DNA of 5,408 bases from SZUA-442 sp051011415 (GCA_051011415.1 JBPCTY010000173.1:1-5408); one strand, 5' to 3'; positions 1 through 5,298 are shown, numbered from the stretch's first letter. Numbers and translations: made by a program. Notes: generated by a model not told the origin, from the sequence alone.

Positions 1-45
1 CCTCTGAGGAACCTCTGCCAGCGCCTCGGTCTCGACGCTACTAGA

Positions 46-73
46 CCCGCACAGATCGGCACATATGCGCTCG
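46..73 (+). repeat. dif-like repeat, site 1a (central hexamer CGGCAC)
   Basis: The layout is an 11-bp arm (CCCGCACAGAT), a central CGGCAC at 57-62, and an 11-bp arm (ATATGCGCTCG). It matches the site at 699-726 at most positions, including the whole hexamer, and both are preceded by ACTAG (40-44 and 691-695). The arm-6-arm layout resembles tyrosine-recombinase core sites such as Xer/dif, whose consensus has ATAA-N6-TTATG; this copy is degenerate on the left arm. The repetition is seen in the sequence; the recombination role is inferred. It could instead be a REP-like or terminator-associated intergenic repeat. Confidence 0.55.
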
Positions 74-79
74 CAGGCT

Positions 80-107
80 GGTCCGTATGCTGCCGGACCT
101 TCGTGGA
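80..107 (+). repeat. degenerate dif-like repeat, site 1b (central hexamer TGCCGG)
   Basis: This is a weaker copy of the site at 759-786. It shares the GGT start of the left arm, the full central TGCCGG (91-96) and a right arm ending CGTGG. GGTCCG (80-85) can also pair with CGGACC (94-99) to form a 6-bp hairpin with an 8-nt loop. With site 1a it reproduces, at shorter spacing, the two-site arrangement found after the SRPBCC gene. About 19 of 28 positions match, so the call rests mainly on the parallel order of the two hexamers. Confidence 0.35.
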
Positions 108-181
108 TCGGAAGAGCGGCGCGGAGCAGAATCTGTCATGAGCACCACATAGAGTGATTGGAAGTCCGCAGAAAGGAACCC

Positions 182-670
182 ATGAGCACGCTGTCCGTTC
201 AAACCCCGACCGATACGCAGGTCGCTGTCAGCAGGAGCTTCGACTCGTCTCTGACCCTCGTGTGGAATGCATTGACCGAACCTGCGCTCGTCAAGCGCTG
301 GCTATTGGGGCCGCCTGGATGGACCATGCCTGTGTGCGAGTCTGACTTCCGGGTCGGCGGCAGCTACGAGTACGGGTGGCGGAACGAAGCGGACGGAAGT
401 GAGTTCGGTTTCGTCGGTGAGTTCCGAGAAATCGGCCAACACTCAAAGATCGTCCACACCGAGGGCCTTCGTGACGGCAGTCCCGGGGCGGAGGTTGCGG
501 GTAGTTCGCTGGTCACTATCAGCTTCGAGGAGATCGGTGCGGCCACAACCGTCGTCACAACCATCGAATACTCGTCTAGAGAAGCACGCGACGCTGTGCT
601 GGCTCAAGGCATGACCGACGGCATGGAGATGAGCTACCGCAACCTGGACGAACTCCTCGCCGGGCTGTGA
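182..670 (+). CDS. AHSA1/SRPBCC-family protein (START-like fold)
   Basis: This 162-residue protein has the usual length and plan of the bacterial AHSA1 (Aha1 C-terminal-like, YndB-type) branch of the SRPBCC superfamily, small single-domain proteins with a deep hydrophobic cavity for a lipid or small ligand. Visible hallmarks are the first helix motif VWNALTEPALVKRW (27-40), the GGSYEYGW strand (59-66), FVGEFREI (77-84), and the C-terminal helix GMTDGMEMSYRNLDELL (143-159). There is no signal peptide or membrane segment, so it should be cytoplasmic. The ATG at 182 is chosen because GAAAGGA lies just upstream (171-177) and the family begins near the RSF strand; an in-frame TTG at 158 would add eight residues. 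The gene stands alone between repeat sites and converges on the secreted-protein gene. Ligand and partner cannot be read from the sequence. Confidence 0.9.
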   Translation: MSTLSVQTPTDTQVAVSRSFDSSLTLVWNALTEPALVKRWLLGPPGWTMPVCESDFRVGGSYEYGWRNEADGSEFGFVGEFREIGQHSKIVHTEGLRDGSPGAEVAGSSLVTISFEEIGAATTVVTTIEYSSREARDAVLAQGMTDGMEMSYRNLDELLAGL

Positions 671-698
671 GGCCACAGGGCCTGCCACCCACTAGTCC

Positions 699-726
699 TC
701 CGCACATAACGGCACTTATGCGTGCT
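699..726 (+). repeat. dif-like repeat, site 2a (central hexamer CGGCAC)
   Basis: This is the best-formed site in the window: arm TCCGCACATAA, centre CGGCAC (710-715), arm TTATGCGTGCT. It has the ATAA-N6-TTATG core characteristic of XerCD dif sites and is itself nearly palindromic. It lies 28 bp after the stop of the SRPBCC gene. With 759-786 it forms a longer imperfect inverted repeat (701-726 against 759-785) around a 32-bp centre, so single-stranded DNA or RNA here could fold into one long hairpin. The role in recombination is inferred. Confidence 0.6.
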
Positions 727-758
727 ATCGGAACGAGTGAACCGCCGAATCCGGACGA

Positions 759-786
759 GGTGCGCACAATGCCGGATATGCGTGGC
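759..786 (+). repeat. dif-like repeat, site 2b (central hexamer TGCCGG)
   Basis: The layout is arm GGTGCGCACAA, centre TGCCGG (770-775), arm ATATGCGTGGC. The left arm differs from the XerC arm of E. coli dif (GGTGCGCATAA) at one position, while the right arm is much less like the XerD arm. An inverted, almost identical copy lies at 5270-5298, and the two share an uninterrupted 19-bp match. The same hexamer also occurs in the weaker site at 80-107. Confidence 0.6.
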
Positions 787-805
787 TCGTCGTTGCACGA
801 CGGCC
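784..805. terminator. GC-rich hairpin between convergent genes, possible terminator
   Basis: CGTCG (788-792) pairs with CGACG (798-802) around a TTGCA loop. The stem is extended by GGC (784-786) with GCC (803-805) across one bulged T. It sits between the convergent ends of the SRPBCC gene and the secreted-protein gene, so it could end transcription from either side. There is no U-tract on either strand, so it is not a classical intrinsic terminator. It also abuts site 2b and could belong to that element. Confidence 0.35.
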
Positions 806-827
806 CTGTTCTCACTATGCGGTTGAC

Positions 828-1553
828 CTACTCGATGGGGTCAAAGAGTTCGCTACACGTGTAGGTCTGGTCGAATTGCATGTACGCGGTTCCAAGTCCC
901 TGATGCCCGTTGATGATCTGGGGTGCCCAGATTGCACGTGTCGGTGAGATCGTGAGACCATCCGCCTTCCAGTTTGAACCCCCAAGGCGACGAATCGCCT
1001 CTCGTTCGATCTCGTCGAGCCCAGGTTCCGCTGGTCGTATGGAGTCAGGGTCGATGTACCACGAACCAAACTTGGTCGTTTCCCATCGAATGTTGAGTCC
1101 CGTCTGCAGTGGGGGTCCCGCGTCGCGATTCTCGTAGTAGTACTCCTCGCTGTGCCATACCCATGACGGCTTGATGAAGCGCACATTGTCGATATACATG
1201 GTTGCGGGCTGAAGGTTCGAGTACACCGGCCAGGCCATGTCGGGATAATCCGGGTTCTCTAGCGGACAAGTGTTCTTAGAGATGTGCCAGTTGTAATAGG
1301 TGGCAAGCCGGATGCCCGTATTGGTGCCGTCAGGCAACTGGACAACTGACTTTCGCGGTGTCATCGGTTCGTCTGGTTTGTAGCCGAGCGACCACGAGGT
1401 CCCGACAGGGGCCAGCTGCACGGCGTACTTGACGGTTAGCACCACCTCGCCAGTTGCAGTCTGCGCGGTAGCTGCGGCGCTAACAGCGATGAGCATGCCT
1501 GCCAGGACGCCGATTGTCACGAGAACAGATAGAAGTAGGCGGCTGGATTTCAT
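828..1553 (-). CDS. secreted protein of unknown function
   Basis: I do not recognise a family for this 241-residue protein. Residues 1-30 form a classical Sec signal peptide: a basic start (MKSSR), a hydrophobic core (LLLSVLVTIGVLAGMLIAV), and an AxA-type site ending ATA at residue 30. There is no lipobox cysteine and no further membrane segment, so the mature protein of about 211 residues should be exported. It is rich in aromatics (nine Trp; a YYYE cluster near 138-141) and has only two cysteines, C96 and C233, which could form a disulfide. Recognisable short stretches, not matched to any family, are MYIDNVRFIKPSWVW (119-133) and the charged helix LDEIEREAIRRL (179-190). The ATG at 1551-1553 follows GGAG (complement of 1559-1562) at 5 nt. 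It overlaps the stop of a 25-codon ORF and diverges from the tetR operon, sharing its operator region. A surface-exposed or cell-wall ligand-binding role is possible but unproven. Confidence 0.85.
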   Translation of the reverse strand: MKSSRLLLSVLVTIGVLAGMLIAVSAAATAQTATGEVVLTVKYAVQLAPVGTSWSLGYKPDEPMTPRKSVVQLPDGTNTGIRLATYYNWHISKNTCPLENPDYPDMAWPVYSNLQPATMYIDNVRFIKPSWVWHSEEYYYENRDAGPPLQTGLNIRWETTKFGSWYIDPDSIRPAEPGLDEIEREAIRRLGGSNWKADGLTISPTRAIWAPQIINGHQGLGTAYMQFDQTYTCSELFDPIE

Positions 1554-1627
1554 GCAGTCTCCGTGAGTTTGCGTGCGACGAGACGCCCTAGCCGTGCACC
1601 GTTCCGTCCCGCTGTTCGTCTGCCCAT
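1550..1627 (-). CDS. putative 25-codon leader peptide, translationally coupled to the secreted protein
   Basis: The ATG at 1625-1627 is preceded at 7 nt by a strong Shine-Dalgarno, AAGGGAG (complement of 1635-1641), the best ribosome-binding site in this control region. The ORF encodes an arginine-rich peptide, MGRRTAGRNGARLGRLVARK followed by LTETA. It ends with TGA overlapping the ATG of the secreted-protein gene (ATGA). This layout suggests that ribosomes loaded on the leader pass to the downstream start. The peptide is basic with no signal sequence, so its sequence may matter less than its translation. Alternatively, the ORF is fortuitous and AAGGGAG is only a leader feature, since the downstream gene has its own GGAG. 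Its shortness makes protein-level proof impossible from one sequence. Confidence 0.5.
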   Translation of the reverse strand: MGRRTAGRNGARLGRLVARKLTETA

Positions 1628-1651
1628 TTCGTATCTCCCTTGTCCAATCGT

Positions 1652-1657
1652 CTTATA
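1652..1657 (-). promoter_or_regulatory. possible -10 element for the leader/secreted-protein transcript
   Basis: On the minus strand this reads TATAAG, close to the TATAAT consensus. It would place a start site near 1645, giving a short leader that still contains AAGGGAG. It overlaps the first palindrome of the operator array, as expected of a repressor-controlled promoter. No convincing -35 box is visible at the proper distance, so this is a weak call. Confidence 0.3.
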
Positions 1658-1702
1658 CGACCGTATGATATCATACATACGTATAATACTATACATACGT
1701 AT
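1655..1702. promoter_or_regulatory. triple palindromic operator, three ATAC-N4-GTAT units at 18-bp period
   Basis: The units are ATACGACCGTAT (1655-1666), ATACATACGTAT (1673-1684) and ATACATACGTAT (1691-1702), whose starts are exactly 18 bp apart. The six-base tails after them are also related (GATATC, AATACT, GATATG). Higher-order symmetry includes the perfect palindrome GTATGATATCATAC (1663-1676) and outer arms ATATCATAC (1668-1676) with GTATGATAT (1699-1707). The block is strikingly AT-rich in a GC-rich region and lies between the divergent secreted-protein and tetR genes. TetR-family repressors usually bind such palindromes next to their own gene, so this is the likely operator for the neighbouring regulator and both promoters. 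Binding itself is inference. Confidence 0.8.
1682..1687 (+). promoter_or_regulatory. possible -10 element for the tetR operon
   Basis: This is a perfect TATAAT hexamer between the second and third operator palindromes. Transcription would start near 1693-1695, about 50 nt before the ATG at 1745 or about 12 nt before the alternative ATG at 1706. No TTGACA-like -35 box is seen 16-18 bp upstream. The repeats also offer TATACA and TATGAT as alternatives nearby. In such AT-rich repeats one match to TATAAT is easily fortuitous. Confidence 0.35.
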
Positions 1703-1744
1703 GATATGGTTTATCAACCAAAAGCATCGACCAGACTGGCCCGT

Positions 1745-2347
1745 ATGACAGATACCCGACCCCGAGACTCCCGCACGGCGCTCCTCGACGCAGCCGAACG
1801 CCAACTCATCACCCAGGGACATGCCGCGATCACGGTGCGTTCCGTTGCTGCGGAGGCTGGTGTGAACCATGGCCTGGTCCGCTACCACTTCGAGACCCTT
1901 GACAATCTGCTTGTCGAGTCGTTCGACCGGTTCAGTAACGAACTATTCGAACGCCAAAGGGCCCTCTATGCACAAGACCTGCCGTTCGTGGAGAAGTGGC
2001 GTGTGGCGATGGGTTACATCGAATCCGATGACCGTGAGTCGGGGTATTCGAAACTGTGGCTTGAGATGCAGGCAATGGCATGGAACCGGCCCGACCTCCA
2101 AACCCGTCTCCAAGAAACCAACCGCCAATGGCGGATCATCCTCACCGACGCCTTCACACGAGCCATGGACGACTACGGCGTCGATACGGACCAGTTCCCC
2201 ATTGATGCGGTGGTGTCGCTCGTGATGACCTTCAACCTTGGTCTCCAGCTTGAAGCGGTCGGTGGCATGACCGACGGCCATCGGGAACTTCTCGACATGA
2301 TCGACCGGATGCTCGTGAGACTCGAAGACGGGAAGCGGTCCAAATGA
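1745..2347 (+). CDS. TetR/AcrR-family transcriptional regulator
   Basis: This is a 200-residue, typical-length TetR-family repressor that binds DNA as a dimer and releases it on ligand binding. The N-terminal helix-turn-helix domain is clear: SRTALLDAAERQLITQGH (9-26), ITVRSVAAEAGV (29-40), then the turn and recognition helix NHGLVRYHF (41-49) and LDNLLVESF (52-60). The C-terminal part (about 65-200) is a divergent all-helical ligand and dimerisation domain. The ATG at 1745 is preferred because it gives the normal short lead-in to helix 1, although no good Shine-Dalgarno precedes it. The ATG at 1706 would add 13 residues, and a still longer reading from a TTG at 1640 would run through the operator array. 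The stop overlaps the next ATG by 4 bp, so regulator and enzyme are co-translated. The triple palindrome just upstream implies autoregulation and control of the divergent gene. The ligand is unknown. Confidence 0.92.
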   Translation: MTDTRPRDSRTALLDAAERQLITQGHAAITVRSVAAEAGVNHGLVRYHFETLDNLLVESFDRFSNELFERQRALYAQDLPFVEKWRVAMGYIESDDRESGYSKLWLEMQAMAWNRPDLQTRLQETNRQWRIILTDAFTRAMDDYGVDTDQFPIDAVVSLVMTFNLGLQLEAVGGMTDGHRELLDMIDRMLVRLEDGKRSK

Positions 2348-4458
2348 GGGCGCGCTATCCAGACCACACCGACACCGTCACACGCAACGGTGCGACGGTC
2401 ACGTTCGATGTGTACGACAACGACGCCCCAACCATCCTGCTCATCCCGACCTGGGAGATCATCCACGCACGCGGTTGGAAGTTCCAGATCCCCTACCTCT
2501 CGCGGCACTATCGGGTAGTCACATACGACCCGATCGGGAACGGAAGGTCGAGCCGATCCACCGATCCCGATCGCTACACGGCAGCCGAGCGAGTAGCAGA
2601 CGCCGTCGCCGTGCTTGATGCAACGGGAACCAAAACATGCATCGCAGTTGGCTTCTCCCTCAGTGGCAGCATCGCGACCAATCTCACGGCCCTCTCTCCC
2701 GACCGCGTAGACGGGCTTGTTGCCGTCGCCTCCACCCACCCATGGGCCGTCCCACCGCCAGATCGCAGAGGAATCGCCGACACATTCGGCCATGAGATCG
2801 AAGAGCCCAGCGAGTGGGAGAAATACAACCTCCACTACTGGAAGACAGACTGGGCTGACTTCACAGAGTTCTTCATGGCAGAGGTGCACTCCGACCCGCA
2901 CTCCACGAAGGGCTGGGATGACGGCGTTGCGTGGGCAGAGGAAACGACAGGAGAGGTCATTGGTGCAGGCGCTGTTGCGCCGGCGTCGTACGATGTCGCA
3001 GATCTTGAGTCCGCTGTTCGTCAGATCGACGTTCCCAGCCTGCTCATCCATGGCGACGCGGACCGCGTCATCCACCACGAGAGTTCGCTGGCCCTCCACA
3101 AGTTGATCCCAGACTCTCGCCTCGCCATCGTTGCTGGATCCGGTCACTCGCCTGCCAGTCGCTACCCGGTTCGTCTCAACCACCTGATCAAGGACCACGC
3201 AGATCGAGTGCACGGGCGTGGGCGCCCCGACGCTACGTGGCATGTCGCGCAGCCGAGACGCAAGAAGGCTCTGATGATCTCCTCGCCGATCGGCCTGGGG
3301 CACGCACGGCGGGACCTTGCAGTTGTCAATGAGCTTCGGGGCGTCCACCCCGATCTCGATGTTGAGTGGCTTGCGCAGGATCCTGTCACCAGAGCGCTCC
3401 ACGGCGCAGGGGAAACCGTGCATGCGGCTTCGGCACACCTTGCCAGCGAGTCTGCTCACATCGAGGGTGAGTCCGGCGAACACGATCTCGCAGCATTTCA
3501 GGCTCTGCGAGCCATGGACGAGATCCTCCTATCGAACTTCATGCTCATCGACGAGGTGGTGACCGACGGCCAATACGACGTCGTGATCGGTGACGAGTCG
3601 TGGGAGCTCGACTACCACCTGCACGAGAACCCCAGCCTGAAAAAGACGTCATACGCCTGGCTCACCGACTTCGTGGGCTATCTGCCGATGCCAGAAGGTG
3701 GCGACCGAGAAGCATTCGTGGCCGCCGACTACAACGCCGAGATGATCGAGCAAGTCGCCAGATACGGACGCATACGCGACAAGGCGATCTTCGTCGGGTC
3801 GCCAGAAGACATCGTGCCAGACTCTTTCGGACCAGGACTCCCGCTCATCCGGGACTGGACCGAGGAGAACTATGACTTCTCCGGCTACATCACGGGATTC
3901 GACCCAGCAGCACTGGGGGATCGGGCGGCGCTGCGAGCGCAACTCGGGTACAACCCTGACGACCGAGTATGCATCGTGTCGGTCGGTGGCTCAGGCGTTG
4001 GGTCTGATCTGCTCACCCGCGTTGCGAATGCGACCCCCGCCGCGCAGGCACAGGTCGACGACCTTCGAATGATCCTGGTGACCGGGCCCCGCATCGACCC
4101 AATGTCGCTGCCGCAGGTCCCTGGGGTCGAGTACCACGAGTATGTCGATCGCCTCTACCGACACCTGGCGGCGGCAGACCTTGCGATCGTGCAAGGAGGG
4201 CTCACCACAACAATGGAGCTCACAGCGACCGGCGTTCCGTTCATGTACGTGCCGCTCCGGAACCATTTCGAACAGAACCTCCACGTGCGTGCGCGGCTCG
4301 ACCGATATCAGGCAGGAGTATTCATGGACTACGACGACACATCGCCCGACGGCGTCGCCACGGCCATCGCGACACACATCGGCTCGAAGACCCAGTACCG
4401 GCCGGTCGAGACCAACGGCGCCAAGAAGGCGGCAGAGATGATCGGTGAACTCCTATGA
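2344..4458 (+). CDS. alpha/beta-hydrolase - GT-B glycosyltransferase fusion protein
   Basis: This 704-residue protein contains two enzymes. Residues about 1-290 are an alpha/beta hydrolase: PTWEIIHARGWKFQ (35-48), DPIGNGRSS (62-70), nucleophile elbow VGFSLSG with Ser105, probable acid Asp240 in HGDADRVI, and His268 in GSGHSP. Residues about 306-704 are a GT-B fold glycosyltransferase of the UGT/MurG-like kind. It starts at KKALMISSPIGLGHARRD (307-324), with the second Rossmann domain from VCIVSVGGSGVGSDLL (542-557). The donor-site region QGGLTTTMELTATGVP (617-632) is followed by PLRNHFEQN (637-645), where UGT-type enzymes hold a nucleotide sugar. No signal peptide or membrane segment is present, so it should be cytoplasmic. 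The elbow is G-x-S-x-S, not the usual G-x-S-x-G. The acceptor and sugar donor cannot be deduced. Coupled to tetR upstream and the NTF2-like gene downstream by ATGA overlaps, it probably modifies the small molecule sensed by the regulator (inference). Confidence 0.88.
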   Translation: MRARYPDHTDTVTRNGATVTFDVYDNDAPTILLIPTWEIIHARGWKFQIPYLSRHYRVVTYDPIGNGRSSRSTDPDRYTAAERVADAVAVLDATGTKTCIAVGFSLSGSIATNLTALSPDRVDGLVAVASTHPWAVPPPDRRGIADTFGHEIEEPSEWEKYNLHYWKTDWADFTEFFMAEVHSDPHSTKGWDDGVAWAEETTGEVIGAGAVAPASYDVADLESAVRQIDVPSLLIHGDADRVIHHESSLALHKLIPDSRLAIVAGSGHSPASRYPVRLNHLIKDHADRVHGRGRPDATWHVAQPRRKKALMISSPIGLGHARRDLAVVNELRGVHPDLDVEWLAQDPVTRALHGAGETVHAASAHLASESAHIEGESGEHDLAAFQALRAMDEILLSNFMLIDEVVTDGQYDVVIGDESWELDYHLHENPSLKKTSYAWLTDFVGYLPMPEGGDREAFVAADYNAEMIEQVARYGRIRDKAIFVGSPEDIVPDSFGPGLPLIRDWTEENYDFSGYITGFDPAALGDRAALRAQLGYNPDDRVCIVSVGGSGVGSDLLTRVANATPAAQAQVDDLRMILVTGPRIDPMSLPQVPGVEYHEYVDRLYRHLAAADLAIVQGGLTTTMELTATGVPFMYVPLRNHFEQNLHVRARLDRYQAGVFMDYDDTSPDGVATAIATHIGSKTQYRPVETNGAKKAAEMIGELL

Positions 4459-5198
4459 CCTCGACACCGAACAACTCTGCCTCCGAGCAAGATCTCGTCG
4501 CGATCAGACGTGCGGTAGCCGACTACTGCGAGGGCTACTACCGCCGCGACCCGGACCAGACGTACGGGGCCTACCACCCCGAGTGCCTCAAACGGGCGTT
4601 TGAGCTGACCGAAGACGACGTCACCTACCTGATTGTCCAGACCCGAGCGTCAATGGTCGATGTGGCTCGAATCTCATCGAGAGCGACCGAACCCGAGTTC
4701 GAAGTCTTCATCGACAACGTCATCGGAGACATTGCGACAGTTCGCCTCTACTCCAATGCATGGGTTGATTACCTCCACGTAGTCAAGGCGAGGGGCGATT
4801 GGAAGTTGCTTCACGCTGCCTACGACGAACGCCCGGCGCAACGGGCCGAGGCCTCCGACGCCTCAATTGAAGCCATCACCCAGGCCGCAACCGACTATGT
4901 CGAGGGCTGGTATCTCGCTCGACCTCAACAACACCTCGGTGCGTATCACGACGAGTGTGTGAAGCGTGTCTTCACTCCCGACGGCGGCATGGCTGTCTAC
5001 TCGGGGACGCACATGGCCGAGATATGCGCCAAGCGATCTCCTGATGCCACAGCTGAATGGACGATCACGATTGACGACGTTGTTGGGTCCGTCGCCACGG
5101 TCCGGATCGACTCAACCGACTTCGTGGATCACCTTCACATTGCTCATGCGCGTGGAAGGTGGGGCCTACTCCACGGAAGCTTTCACGTGAAGGGCTAA
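4455..5198 (+). CDS. tandem NTF2-like (lumazine-binding-2-like) two-domain protein
   Basis: This 247-residue protein is an internal duplication. Domain A (about 12-123) and domain B (about 136-244) align throughout: DYCEGYY (23) with DYVEGWY (147), GAYHPECLKR (38) with GAYHDECVKR (162), IDNVIGDIATVRLYS (86) with IDDVVGSVATVRIDS (206), and ARGDWKLLHA (112) with ARGRWGLLHG (232). The pattern EGWY...YH..C.KR...W.LLH is that of the NTF2-like/SnoaL superfamily group named putative lumazine-binding; members are usually single domains of about 120-130 residues that dimerise around a cone-shaped pocket. Here the pseudo-dimer may be made within one chain. The family name does not prove lumazine binding. 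There is no signal peptide. The start overlaps the stop of the fusion enzyme (ATGA), and the preceding bases are a poor ribosome-binding site, so translation probably depends on coupling. It is the last gene of the operon. A role in binding or converting the same substrate is inference. Confidence 0.85.
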   Translation: MTSTPNNSASEQDLVAIRRAVADYCEGYYRRDPDQTYGAYHPECLKRAFELTEDDVTYLIVQTRASMVDVARISSRATEPEFEVFIDNVIGDIATVRLYSNAWVDYLHVVKARGDWKLLHAAYDERPAQRAEASDASIEAITQAATDYVEGWYLARPQQHLGAYHDECVKRVFTPDGGMAVYSGTHMAEICAKRSPDATAEWTITIDDVVGSVATVRIDSTDFVDHLHIAHARGRWGLLHGSFHVKG

Positions 5199-5227
5199 CG
5201 GTCCTGCGCCCCAACCCTGCGATCGGT

Positions 5228-5252
5228 CGACCGCATGTTGAGCATTCGGTCG
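5228..5252. terminator. stem-loop after the operon, possible terminator
   Basis: CGACCG (5228-5233) pairs with CGGTCG (5247-5252). After one mismatch, ATG (5235-5237) pairs with CAT (5243-5245) around a TTGAG loop. It lies 30 bp after the final stop codon of the operon. No U-tract follows, but a second short GC hairpin, GCCC-GGGC-GGGC (5256-5267), does. CGGTCGACCG at 5224-5233 is a competing 10-bp palindrome. Confidence 0.4.
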
Positions 5253-5269
5253 CGCGCCCGGGCGGGCAA

Positions 5270-5298
5270 GCCACGCATATCCGGCATCATTGCGCACC
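5270..5298 (-). repeat. dif-like repeat, site 3, inverted copy of site 2b
   Basis: On the plus strand this reads arm GCCACGCATAT, centre CCGGCA (5281-5286), then TCATTGCGCACC. The reverse complement of site 2b (759-786) is the same except for a small change with one extra base inside the second arm. The two share an exact 19-bp match in inverted orientation about 4.5 kb apart. The pair bounds the whole block from the secreted-protein gene to the double NTF2 gene. Unlike the other loci, no CGGCAC partner site is seen nearby. Confidence 0.6.

Noticed and set aside
3..44. Possible C-terminal end of an upstream plus-strand gene (last residues APRSRRY, TAG at 42-44)
   Set aside because: Only 13 codons are visible; the position just before site 1a is suggestive, but the coding signal cannot be judged.
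137..189. Direct repeat CATGAGCAC at 137-145 and 181-189, suggesting a duplicated start site
   Set aside because: The upstream copy is followed by TAG after four codons, and nine bases can recur by chance; no functional inference is justified.
1550..1888. 112-codon minus-strand frame covering the control region
   Set aside because: Its start lies inside the tetR HTH-coding region and it reads through the operator repeats. Only the last 25 codons have their own ribosome-binding site, so only those are kept as a leader ORF.
2173..3483. 436-codon open frame on the minus strand
   Set aside because: It lies opposite the 3' end of tetR and the hydrolase half, which have clear domains and coupled starts. 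The translation shows no family motif, and long antisense frames are common in GC-rich coding DNA.
5016..5036. GATATGCGCC inside the NTF2-like gene, similar to a repeat half-site
   Set aside because: It lacks the hexamer and second arm and falls in conserved coding sequence.
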